Positions 21,892 to 32,300 of a DNA stretch of 64,000 nucleotides are shown one piece after another. The notes under the pieces are model-generated. The model saw only the letters and a list, made by a program, of their open reading frames with translations. It was not told the origin of the DNA and searched no databases. The position numbers and the translations under genes were made by a program. Every line of letters starts with the position of its first letter. The stretch's first letter is position 1. The DNA comes from Septoria linicola (taxonomy: Eukaryota > Ascomycota > Dothideomycetes > Mycosphaerellales > Mycosphaerellaceae): assembly GCA_024114885.1 (NCBI GenBank), contig CP099420.1, positions 3,348,001-3,412,000 on the forward strand. The letters run 5' to 3'.

Positions 21892-22310
21892 GTTGGGCTT
21901 CTGTGTCCTAGATTAGTGGTTTGTGTAATTGTTAGACCAGTATAGCTTTGGATATGTGTGCAATTGGCGTATTGCAGCTAGATGAGGTGGGATGGAAGCT
22001 TGAGCCGACACCGGCAGAGAGCTCGGCAAGCTGTATCCGACTCGGGTTGTGGACAAGGTCGAAGGCGAGAGATGCATGACCTTCGCGATCAATAGAGGTC
22101 ATCCACTATGAAGAGACAAGTAAAAGTGTTCCCTCATTCTTGAACGCTTAGTGAGGTTCTCGAGAGCCTAGGGCTGCACCTTGCCTATGGTTCATGTTGC
22201 CGCACCTATAGTGGCGGCCAGAATCGCGAACAGCAAGGATGCTCGCGCTTGTTGATCACTTCTTCCACACAGCTTTTCATTATCGTCCTCCACGAAAGTA
22301 GCACTCTTGA
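21892..22310. other. Intergenic, between flavin-reductase-like and BAR genes
   Basis: 419 bp; promoter of the minus-strand flavin-reductase-like gene (possibly a 5' exon) and 3' flank of the BAR gene. Nothing else recognised. Confidence 0.55.
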
Positions 22311-24319
22311 TCAAACAGTGCCGGCAATGCTCAACTCTCTTATCTGTCCAAGCACATCCTCCACTCTTGCATCGAGATCACCACTTGCGTACTGGTCGCG
22401 CGTCGAGGCGTCGAGATACTGCTGAACTTGTGCCATTCGGCTGTAGGCTTCGGCACAGAATCGTAACTGAATCTTGACGAGCGCTTCGAACGATGGGTCG
22501 AGGTAGGGTACACTTCACAGAAGTCAGTAGCTTAGCGCTTCAATCACTCGCATCGGACATACCGAAGATCAATCAATTGTGGTAGCTCGTCTGTAAGCTG
22601 CTGGTTCAGCTGTTCGTATGCCGCTTTGGCCTGTTCCATCAAGTCAGCTTGCTCTTCTGCAAACTTCTGCCGAAAGGGCGCCATAATGTCCTCCAACTCC
22701 GAAGGCTGAAAGAAAGGGGTGGGTACAGAAACGCGAAGGTTTGGGTGTGAGATGTCCTCGCTAGCCTTGCGTGATGAGCTCTTCTCCCGGGTGGACAGTA
22801 AGCGGGCTCTCTCTGTACCGTCTTCGAGCGACGAACTGGTCTTGCGCGAGTTGGCCGTTGCACTTCTCTGGGTTTCCTTGCGCGAATTGGCAGAAGCGCT
22901 TCTCTGCGAGCCGCGACGTGAGCTCACAGAAGAGCTCCGCTGAGTCTCCTTGCTGCCGCTATGGATGCTTGCAGACATTGAATCTCGATTGGTCGAGGAG
23001 AAGAGCTGCAGTGGCGAAAGTGCTCTCGACTCGCGTGTCGACTGAATCGGCAAGCTCGAGATGCGTGTCGGACTTGCAAGAATGCGCTGGATGTTTGGGC
23101 TGAGGTGATCCATCTGCGTGGGAGTGATTGGCATGGTGAGATCGAAGACTTCCTTAGATGCCTCGCGCAGGACTGGTAAAGTATCGAAATGACCGGAATG
23201 ACGGGTGTCGCTTGGAGGCGTCTTTGTGATGATGGGGCTCCTCAGTGGGAAGTGCGCATCTCCGGCTCCTTGTGGCGACTTTGGCGACTCATCGATGCGC
23301 TCGCCAAAGGCAACATCCAGAAGGGTGTTCTTGAGCAAGCTGCTTGCCCGTGACACGCGGCCCATGACAGTAGAGCTCCGGCTGACTCCAATACTTCCCT
23401 TGACAGACTTCTCATCGGCCTGAATGCGAGCAATCATTTTGTTGTGCTTAAGCCCGTCAAGCGCTTTTGTTGGTGTTGAAAAGGACAAAACTTCATCTTG
23501 CGGTGCAGGGGAGTCGACTGAAAACTGACGATCGGCGCGAACAAAATCGGAAGCAGACATTACCATTTCAGTTTCCTTCTCCGTGCGTGGAAGCTTGGAG
23601 GGATCTTTGTCCGGCTTTTCCACGAGCCTCTTGACTTTGCTGCGCATGGCATCGTAGTCAAGCATCTTGTGGTTTCGCTTCTTGATGCCTGTAGCTGTGT
23701 TAGCTTGGACGTGAAGCGAGAGAAAGGGCAGACACCTACACTCATTGATGTCGGGGAAATATGCGCAAAAGCGGTTGATGGGCTCCAGCACGGTAGTTCT
23801 GTAACAAAACTCAATGAGCTTATCTTCTTTCTTGACCTTGTTCGAGTGAACATTGCGAGTAAAGTTCCTCCTGTTTCCAGCCTGGAAGTTGAGCTCCTTC
23901 TCAATCTCCTCAATGATGCTGTAGTTGTAGACTCCCGCGTCTTGGTCGAATACCATTTCCAACAACCTTGGATCTTGGGATACACACCTGTAAGGCCCAT
24001 CAAGCGCCTTGACTGTCTCGGCGTCGAGATCTTCGACTGCCTGCTTGTAACTCCTGCTGACGCCGTCCGTGGCTCCGCTGTCTCCGTAAAAAGCGTCAAT
24101 GGTCTCGGCGATTCGCATCTGGCTGGCGGTCATAGCGCGCAGACTGTCGAGATAGCCCTTGGCCTCTTTTTGCAGGCGCAAGGCGGCACTTTCGAGAGTT
24201 CTGTAGCGGCGCTCCTCGACTTCGTATTCGCGGTCGCTCGTTCGCTCGACGTGGCCGGTCTTCATCATCAGCGTGGTGGTGCCACGACTGACATTCTTCT
24301 TGAAGCCGCTCCACGACAT
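22311..24319 (-). CDS. BAR-domain protein, Rvs161/Hob-like N-terminus with long C-terminal extension
   Basis: Membrane-curvature protein of the amphiphysin/RVS type, expected at endocytic actin sites. Minus-strand exons 24319-23740, 23688-22563 and 22512-22311 give 635 aa. The N-terminus (MSWSGFKKNV..YEVEERRYRTLE) and INRFCAYFPDINE..KRNHKMLDYDAMRSKVKRL are BAR signatures. Then comes a Ser/Arg-rich linker with imperfect repeats (ETQRSSSVSSRRGSQRSAS / SRKETQRSATANSRK), and a last helical part rejoining the BAR pattern (EEQADLMEQAKAAYEQLNQQ..YLDPSFEALVKIQLRFCAEA). The linker of some 300 residues sits between BAR helices 2 and 3 and makes it far longer than Rvs161. Intron 1 (51 nt) is a multiple of three without a stop, so retention would add 17 residues. 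Divergent from KAE1. Confidence 0.9.
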
Positions 24320-24671
24320 GTTGGCGGGTTGTTGGCGGTGTTGATGTTGTGATCAGAATGTTGGTGAGAAATGTGCCGAGGGAAAATGCAGTGCTCAAGG
24401 TGCGGTGCGGTGACCGTCACTGCGGTCAGTATGAAGGAAAGTGGTGGTGGTGACGGATGTGAGTGGTGAATTGGTTCGCGATCAGCAAACAACCTCTCAA
24501 TCAATGCTCACCTCAGACTCGAGGCGCAGCGCAGCCCGTAGTTCTACCGCGGCGTCATCACAGCCAAGCCAAGCCGCCGTCGATGGCAGTCTACAGAGCC
24601 CCACTTCCCTTCACATGAAAGATTGAGACGATGAGAGAGCAGATCAACACTCCCATACCATACTGACCAAC
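24320..24671. promoter_or_regulatory. Divergent promoter region BAR gene / KAE1
   Basis: 352 bp between start codons; GTGGTG/GCGGTG-rich stretch at about 24330-24470. No defined site asserted. Confidence 0.5.
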
Positions 24672-25790
24672 ATGCCCATCGCTCTTGGTCTCGAGGGCTC
24701 TGCCAATAAGCTCGGTGTCGGCGTGATCCTCCACCCGGCTTCCAGCACACTCTCTTCTCCTCCATCGCCCCACGACAGTGCTCATTCAGATGATGGACTA
24801 CGAAAACAGGTCGACTCTCAGCCTGTGCAGATCCTCTCCAACCTGCGACACACGTTCGTCTCTCCTCCAGGGACAGGCTTCCTTCCCAAGGACACAGCTG
24901 CTCATCACAGAAGATGGGTTGTCCGGCTAGTCAAGCAAGCCATCAAACAGGCTGGAATCCAGATTGAAGATATCGATTGCATATGCTTCACTCAAGGACC
25001 TGGCATGGGTGCTCCGTTATCCAGTGTTGCTATCGCTGCGAGGATGCTAAGCCAGCTATGGGAGAAACCTCTGGTTGGTGTGAATCATTGTGTCGGCCAT
25101 ATCGAGATGGGGCGGGCCATTACTGGTGCTCAGAATCCTGTTGTTCTGTATGTCTCCGGAGGCAACACACAGGTCATTGCCTACTCTGCGCAAAGGTATA
25201 GGATCTTCGGTGAGGCTTTGGATATTGCTGTAGGAAACTGTCTGGACCGTTTCGCGAGGGTGCTGGAGATTTCCAACGATCCTGCACCTGGGTACAACAT
25301 CGAGCAGCTGGCTAAAGGAGGGAAAGTGCTGCTCGAGCTGCCATATGCTGTCAAAGGTATGGATGTGTCCTTCAGTGGCATTCTGGCCAAGGTTGAGGAA
25401 ATGGCGCACAGGCTGGGCAAGGATTGGAGAGATGAAGAGAGTGGAGAACTGGTCACAAAAGAGGATCTATGTTTCACATTACAGGAGACGGTCTTCGCTA
25501 TGCTGGTTGAAATTACGGAAAGAGCTATGGCCCACGTAGGAAGCTCGCAAGTCCTCATTGTGGGTGGCGTGGGCTGCAATATCAGGCTTCAGGAGATGAT
25601 GGGGATCATGGCTAGCGAGAGAGGTGGCAGTGTCTTCGCTACGGATGAGAGATTCTGCATCGACAACGGCATTATGATTGCACATGCTGGACTCCTGGCA
25701 TACGAGATGGGCTACCGCACGAAGCTTGAGGAGACGATGTGCACCCAGCGCTTCAGAACTGATGAAGTCCTCATCAACTGGCGCGATTGA
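24672..25790 (+). CDS. KAE1: tRNA N6-adenosine threonylcarbamoyltransferase, EKC/KEOPS subunit Kae1
   Basis: Catalytic subunit of EKC/KEOPS, which transfers threonylcarbamoyl to A37 of ANN-decoding tRNAs; cytosol and nucleus. Single exon, 372 aa, the normal size for the eukaryotic protein. Seen: MPIALGLEGSANKLGVGV (ASKHA phosphate-1 loop), CFTQGPGMGAPLSSVA, GVNHCVGHIEMGR (metal-binding His pair), YVSGGNTQVIAYS, FGEALDIAVGNCLDRFAR and the C-terminal DNGIMIAHAGLLAYEMG. The start at 24672 fits the family N-terminus exactly. It lacks a mitochondrial presequence, so it is not the Qri7-type paralogue. Confidence 0.97.
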   Translation: MPIALGLEGSANKLGVGVILHPASSTLSSPPSPHDSAHSDDGLRKQVDSQPVQILSNLRHTFVSPPGTGFLPKDTAAHHRRWVVRLVKQAIKQAGIQIEDIDCICFTQGPGMGAPLSSVAIAARMLSQLWEKPLVGVNHCVGHIEMGRAITGAQNPVVLYVSGGNTQVIAYSAQRYRIFGEALDIAVGNCLDRFARVLEISNDPAPGYNIEQLAKGGKVLLELPYAVKGMDVSFSGILAKVEEMAHRLGKDWRDEESGELVTKEDLCFTLQETVFAMLVEITERAMAHVGSSQVLIVGGVGCNIRLQEMMGIMASERGGSVFATDERFCIDNGIMIAHAGLLAYEMGYRTKLEETMCTQRFRTDEVLINWRD

Positions 25791-27013
25791 GAATGACCTC
25801 ACTATCACACAGTATCACTGATCCGGTCCAGTTCTACCTGTGAATGCCTCAACAGGATTAAAAAGCCGGGATTAGTCCCTGGACTGGACCCTCGCCGAGT
25901 GGTGCAGCACAACACACCCTTTGACTTGTTCTTCGACCGACAGCCTGGTGCCGATACACTACCACGAGAAACTTGGAAGCACACTCGTAATGAGGTAGCT
26001 GAAAGACATGGCAACTCTGCGCGGCCTTCTGCGCTATGATGTACAGGAGTCTGCGCCGTCCAAGAGGCGGCTTACGACGCTAAACCCCTCGCTCCTTCAC
26101 GGATGCAACTTCATCTACGCAGGGTTGCGATCACGGCCAACAGCGACACCAGTCAGCCACGACATACAGTCTGTGCGTCTTGTGGTCACTGTCAAGTATG
26201 GCATCGTAATGGGCGGCCGCAGGCACACATACCTGGCATGGAGAGCTCATGAACAGTCCGAGCACGTGACTAGAGCTTGGCATCATGCAAAAGTGAACCC
26301 AGCACATCATACCAACCACAAGAGAATCAGAGACTCAGCAATGGCACACCGCTACCTCGATACTGCTGGTCGTTATCGGGTTCGAGTCTGAATCGTGATG
26401 TCTACGGATCACGTATTTTGGTCACGATCGATCTACCAAAGTGGGGCTATCCTGACAATAGGAGCAATCGCATGCCATTGTCGACTTCACTTTCGACCTG
26501 CTTCCTTATTGGGAGTTATGAAACACGGTGCTCTAGGCAACGATGGGTTCTTCACGAATTCCCTCTCGACAATAAAGGTGCTCATTCACTCTGCGCGCAG
26601 CGCTGCCCGAGAATTGCATGGAAACTCCACACAATAGCTGGACGACATTGCGCGTTCTACTCTGCTTCGCGTAAAGAATGTGAAGACAGCTCCGTGTGTA
26701 TGACGGCCAATAAGATTGGCTGTGCGAAGGTGAGGTTTGGAACGGGCATAAAACCTCGCCTTTTCTCCCTCCCAAACCTGAACTTCTTTCTCCCACACAC
26801 GAACATCTTCCCACACACGAACATCTTCCCACACAGCAACGACCACTTCCATTCACAAGCTTTCAACTTCATTCACCTTTACGACCTTCCATCACCTGTC
26901 AGTATGCCTCAGCCATCTCTAGGTACATCGCACATCATGTGCCCGACTGCCGCCCAACTGACGTGACTCTCACAGCAACACTCGAAACACAGAAACTCAT
27001 TCAATCAGCTATC
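25791..27013. other. Intergenic, KAE1 3' flank and promoter of lysine-rich nuclear protein
   Basis: 1.2 kb. Open frames at 26008-26391 and 26277-26966 (127 and 229 codons) have no domain; the second runs into the pyrimidine-rich leader of the next gene and translates a tandem repeat, so I do not call it. A TTCGA box near 26382 does not pair into a tRNA T-arm. Confidence 0.5.
26791..26837. repeat. 18-bp tandem repeat in pyrimidine-rich leader, 2.5 copies
   Basis: Unit TCCCACACACGAACATCT at 26791-26808 and 26809-26826, followed by a partial third copy. About 180 bp upstream of the start of the lysine-rich protein gene, within a C/T-rich stretch typical of fungal promoters or 5' leaders. Confidence 0.8.
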
Positions 27014-27775
27014 ATGTCTGATGCCGCAACTGTCACCAAGACCGAGGAGGCTGCCTTCTTCACTCTCAAGGAGCAGAAGCTGATCGTCGCCGCCATGGCC
27101 TCTCTCAAGGCGTATGTACTTTATCATTCTTCGTGCTGAGTCCTCCGTACATCGCTGACGTGACCGACCCAGGGGCACCACCATCGACATCGACATTGAC
27201 AACTTTGTCAAGCTCGGCGACTTCAACACCAAGAAGACCGCTCAAAACACGTGGGGCGTTCTCAAGAAGAAGCTGCTGCCACCTGCCAATGCTGACGGGT
27301 CCGTCAAGAGTACGTTCCATGACTCACCTCATCTCCCCTTATCGAGCTACTTCACATCATACTGACATCGACATTAGTGCTTCCTCCAACCACCTCAGCC
27401 AAGACCCCGACCAAGAAGCGCACCAAGAAGGAGTCCGACGGCGAGGAGGGCGCTAATGACGAGGGCACCCCAGCAAAGAAGGCTAAGACGCCAAAGAAGA
27501 CGCCAGCCAAGAAGGGCAAGAAAGCTGCGTCTGAGGACGGCGCTGAGGAGGAGGCTGCTGCAGATGATGCTTCTCCAAAGAAGAAGCCAGCTAAGCCACG
27601 CGCCAAGAAGGCTGCCGCCGCTGCAAAGGAGGAGGAGGTCGTTACCGAGGACACCGCTGCCGATGCCACGGTCAAGGCAGAGGCTGAGACTGACGAAGCC
27701 GCCGTCGACTCGAAGGAGGCCACACCACCTGTCGGTACCTCTGAGGACGCCAAGATGGAGGGCACCGCTGAGTGA
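27014..27775 (+). CDS. Lysine/alanine-rich nuclear protein with N-terminal helical domain, histone H1-like composition
   Basis: Exons 27014-27111, 27173-27309 and 27378-27775 give 210 aa. The N-terminal about 90 residues (FFTLKEQKLIVAAMASLK, DFNTKKTAQNTWGVLKKKL) look like the Myb/winged-helix-like domain found in many small fungal proteins; the C-terminal half is a basic-acidic tail with KKTPAKK, PKKKPAKPRAKK and long Glu/Ala runs. This suggests a chromatin-associated protein, by composition and not by a named orthologue. Both introns have clean splice sites (GTATGT..CAG and GTACGT..TAG). A pyrimidine-rich leader with an 18-bp tandem repeat precedes it, as is common for highly expressed fungal genes. 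Confidence 0.85.
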
Positions 27776-28266
27776 TAAGTCGGTCACACTTGACTGAGCA
27801 CAACCATCACCCACCTCTGCTTGACATGACTTACAACGACACATACAGCAGTATTCCCTAGGTCGGCGGCGTAGCAAAAGACGGGTGATACTCATGACTT
27901 CTTTTTCACGACACCACTTCGAGCTGGCCTCAGTTTGACGATGGCAAACGGCGCATCCTGAATTGATGACAGCACTACAGCACCGGATGGTGCTACGAGG
28001 TAGATAACTATGAAATGATAAAATGCCACGATGATTCACGGACTTTCTCATGTCCAACTCCATTCCCTCTTCTGCTTGCCTCTTTCTTGACTTGTCTTGT
28101 CTCGCCACGCACGTCCATGTTATCGATCAGCCAGCAAGAAAAGAACATCCACATCTCAAATTCACGTCACCTCTGCACATCGAAAACTAACATGATCTTA
28201 AAGTCTCGATTCATCATAATTCTAATCTAACCCCTCCCTCCCCACCTCCTCCCTCCCTCGCATCCC
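27776..28266. other. Convergent intergenic region
   Basis: 491 bp between the stops of the lysine-rich protein gene and the Rcf3-like gene. C/T-rich end near 28230-28266. No gene seen. Confidence 0.6.
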
Positions 28267-28915
28267 TCACTCCTCCCCCTTCGTCCTAGCCTTCGCATTC
28301 GCCTCATCCAGCAACTGCTGATAATCCTCCTCATACCTCCGCCACACCTCTGCATCCCTCGCGACCTTTTTGCGATTCCGCATTAATTGCTCATGTGCGA
28401 TTAGTCTTCTATCTGCATCGATGATGGCGCCGGCTGTCATGCCGGACATTTGGAGGAAGCTGGGAGGGGGTGTTAGAGAAATGATATTGTGGGAGAGGAG
28501 GGGTGGGGAAAGGGGGGACCTACACTTTGAATTGGAATGTGAGACCGCGGTATAAGGGAGAAAAGGCGTAGCCTGCGCCGGCTGCCACAAGGGAGAAGAG
28601 GCCCCACTGATGAGTAGAAGATGTTAGTCGATCAATAATATCAAAGGTTTGTGTGTGCAAGTATGCTCAGTTTATGCTCGATTGGTGATCTTTGCACAAT
28701 ACCACACCCATTTCGAGATGGGAGGAATCGCAAAATCAATGCACAAGAGCACACGAGATATTATGCGTGGCAATGAACAAGAACTTCCTCTTTCGTGAGA
28801 CATGGATGAAGATAGAACATACCTTCGCCGCGCCAGCAGCAGCGCCTCGAGCTGCTACCCAAGAAGCTTCATTGATCTCCTCGTCTTTCGTCAGACTCCC
28901 ATGCTTTTGCACCAT
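28267..28915 (-). CDS. Rcf3/Rcf2-N-terminal-like mitochondrial inner-membrane protein, 3 exons
   Basis: Minus-strand exons 28915-28823, 28606-28524 and 28459-28267 give 122 aa. Features: LTKDEEINEASWVAARGAAA, a hydrophobic segment WGLFSLVAAGAGYAFSPLY, then RGLTFQFKVFLQMSGMTAGA (second hydrophobic segment) and IIDADRRLIAHEQLMRNRKK with a charged helical tail. This order matches yeast Rcf3 and the N-terminal half of Rcf2, proteins that associate with cytochrome c oxidase supercomplexes. The assignment rests on remembered family pattern, so function is moderate confidence. The first intron is 216 nt, long for this window; the second is 64 nt. Its start lies 479 bp from the divergent Ycf1-like transporter start. 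Confidence 0.8.
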
Positions 28916-29394
28916 CACGGCCTGTCATTCGATCCTGTTGACGATATATCAACGTACATGTTACGACAAGAAAGAGAGTATGCGTCTGAGATGTCCCGGA
29001 AGCACGTGCCGAGGAAAGCTTAAACCACGATACCGCGCGGTCCGTGCTGGATGACGATGACGGAGACAGGACAGGACAGGCCAGGCGCGTTTTTCGGGCG
29101 GACTTTAGAGGCAGACCGCCAGTAACATAGCAGAGCAGAGGCAGAGAGGCAGAAGAAGAAGCTTTGGGTCTGACATATCATTGCCGCGTTTGTGGTTCTT
29201 TCTCGTGTGCTCGCCGCCGCCTTAGTCTACTACCCAATCTGTCTGTACACCCTTCTTCTTCTTCTTCTCCATCATCCTATCCTACGCCACTACTACTGAG
29301 GTGCATCGCAACCTGTGAAAGCTCGCTGTCCATCTCCTCTGGTGCACCAGAAGAGGAGATCTCCGAGCATTGTCCCCGACACACGCTTTGCCCA
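28916..29394. promoter_or_regulatory. Divergent promoter region Rcf3-like / Ycf1-like ABCC
   Basis: 479 bp. The ABCC frame stays open upstream to 29164, so part of this region could be coding; the translated stretch is Ser/Pro-rich with no conserved sequence. An AGAAGAAGAAG run lies near 29150-29162. Confidence 0.5.
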
Positions 29395-32300
29395 ATGGTC
29401 GACTTTCGGCCGCCTCAAGCTGTTCTCGGACTTGAAGGCCAGAGCAGCAACAGCGGTAGTAGTCCCAACATCGACATCTTCTACGCGACCTACCTCGCCG
29501 CTTCGAGAAAAGCAGGCAGCACGCATTCACTATGCGGTAACATCGAAGGCTGGGGTCCTCTGAGCCCTTACAGATACGATCTCACGCCATGTTTCCTCGA
29601 CATCTGGATACTGGTTGTTTCGGCATGGGGCATCTTTGCGGGTCTGGCAGCGCTGTGGTGGTTATACAAGAAGACGACGGAACAGCCTGTGGCGAAGAAT
29701 TGGCATTTTTATGCAAAGCTCAGCGTGATTGCGGCGCTGGTGGGCACGACGATTGCGCAGGCGGCGTTTCAGATTGAGCGCTTTGATGGCGTGTGGTTTA
29801 AGGATATTCGCTTCTGGACGACGGTTGCGAATGTGCTGAGCTTGGTCGTGGTTGGATGGGTTCAGTATGTCGAGCACTGGCGGTTGCGATATCCGCATGG
29901 CGTAGCGCTGGTCTACTGGTTGCTATTCTCGATTGTGTTTGCGGTCAAGCTGCGCAGCCTCATCTCGCAGGAACTGTTCAAGGTTCATGTTGCGTACTTT
30001 GCAGTCTTCGCGGCTAGTGTGGGTCTTGGTCTGGCTGAATTTGCTCTGGAGTGGTTGGTGCCGAAGAAGGTATCAGCTTACGATGCGCTGGGTGATGAGG
30101 ACGAGTGCCCGCTCGAGTACGCCAATCTGTTCTCGAAGCTGACCTTTTCGTGGATGACACCCATGATGAAGTACGGCTACAAGGAGTATCTCACCCAGGA
30201 CGATCTGTGGAATCTGCGAAAGACCGACACGACCCGAGCAACGGCTAACACGTTCGATGAGGAGTGGGAATATCAGCTTGAGAACAAGAAGAAACCAAGT
30301 CTATGGATGGCCATGATATCTTCGTTTGGCGGGCCGTATCTGGTGGGCGCGATGATCAAGACTTTGTCAGATTGTCTAGCCTTCGTACAACCTCAATTAC
30401 TGAGATTTCTCATCGCCTTCGTGGACTCTTATCGACCAGGGCGAGAGCCAGAGCCTCCCATCAAGGGCGCGGCGATTGCGCTGGCAATGTTCGTGGTCTC
30501 GGTGAGTCAAACGGCGTGTCTGCACCAGTACTTTCAGAGGTCATTCGAGACCGGCATGCGAATCAAGGCTGCACTCACTGCTGCGATCTATTCGAAGAGC
30601 ATGAAACTCAGCAACGAAGGGCGCGCTTCCAAGAGTACCGGCGACATCGTCAACCACATGGCCGTCGACACACAACGTCTGCAAGATCTCGCTCAGTTTG
30701 GCCAGCAGCTTTGGTCAGCACCGCTGCAGATCACGCTATGCATGATATCGCTTTACCAATTGGTGGGCGTGAGCATGTTTGCAGGAGTCGGCGTTATGGT
30801 CCTCATGATTCCCATCAACGGATTTATCGCCCGCATCTCGAAGACTCTTCAGAAGCGACAGATGAAGAACAAGGACGCCCGTACTAGACTGATGACTGAG
30901 ATCCTGAATAACATGAAGTCGATCAAGCTGTACGCCTGGACTACCGCTTTCATGAACAAGCTCAATGTCATTCGTAATGATCAGGAACTGCACACTCTGC
31001 GCAAGATTGGTGGCGTTACAGCTGTCGCCAACTTTACTTGGAACACGACTCCATTCCTGGTATCATGCTCTACCTTTGCAGTCTTTGTTGCTACGAGCGG
31101 CCGCCCATTGTCTACCGATATCGTCTTCCCTGCCCTCACACTCTTCAACATGCTCGGCTTCCCGCTAGCGGTTCTGCCAATGGTCATCACTGCTATCGTT
31201 GAAGCTAGTGTAGCTGTCAACCGTTTGTCGGACTACTTCACTGCCCCAGAGCTTCAAGCTGATGCAGTCATCCGAGGTGAGACAGCTCGCGCTGGTGAGG
31301 AGTCTGTACGCATCCGCGACGCCACTTTCACCTGGAACAAGGACGAGGAGCGCAACGTGCTGCACGACATCAACTTCAGTGCTCACAAGGGTGAACTCAC
31401 CTGTATCGTGGGACGAGTCGGAGCAGGCAAGTCCAGCGTGCTGCAAACTATGCTCGGCGATCTGTACAAGATTAAGGGAGAAGTTGTTGTTCGCGGTAGT
31501 GTCGCCTACGTCGCACAAAGCTCTTGGGTCATGAACGCATCGGTGCGCGAGAATATCGTCTTTGGTCATCGCTGGGATCCACAATTCTATGACAAGACGA
31601 TCCATGCATGCGCTCTTACAGAGGACTTTGCAAGTTTGCCCGATGGAGATCAGACACAGGTTGGTGAGCGCGGTATTTCGCTGTCTGGAGGACAAAAGGC
31701 TCGTCTCACACTCGCGCGAGCTGTCTATGCCCGAGCTGATATCTATCTCTTGGATGACGTCCTATCTGCAGTAGATCAACACGTTGGCCGCCACATCATT
31801 GACAATGTTCTTGGAGCTCAGGGTCTTCTCGCAAGCAAGACTCGCATCCTGGGCACCAATGCTATCCCAGTCTTAATGGAAGCGCACTTCATTGCACTTC
31901 TCAAGGACGGCAAGATCATCGAACGCGGCACTTATCAGCAGCTCATGGCTATGAAGGGCGAGGTTGCCCAACTCATCAAGACGTCCAGCTCCGAGGAGAA
32001 CACCGATAACGACAGCAGAGCGAGTGGTGTAGAAAGCCCCTATTCCGAAAGCACAGTTTATGAACCCGACACACCAGAGGATCCAGAGGAGACAGCTGAA
32101 GCTGAAGATGGTCTCACGCAGATGGCACCTATTCGGCCAGGAGGTACGTATCCATTCCTACCAAACAGGCTTTTGCGGAGATGCTCGTGTTCACTCAACC
32201 CGATATTGCGCCAGCACGTGCCGTATTAATCACTGGCTGGCGGGCTTTGCGTATATCATCAGGCTATACTGCTGAGCACTACTAACCTATGATCAGGTAA

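Noticed and set aside
26365..26400. Possible tRNA T-arm (GGGTTCGAGTCT)
   Set aside because: Only one or two of five stem pairs form and no D-arm or acceptor stem fits.
26277..26966. 229-codon plus-strand open frame
   Set aside because: No domain; its C-terminal part translates the pyrimidine-rich leader and the 18-bp tandem repeat of the next gene.
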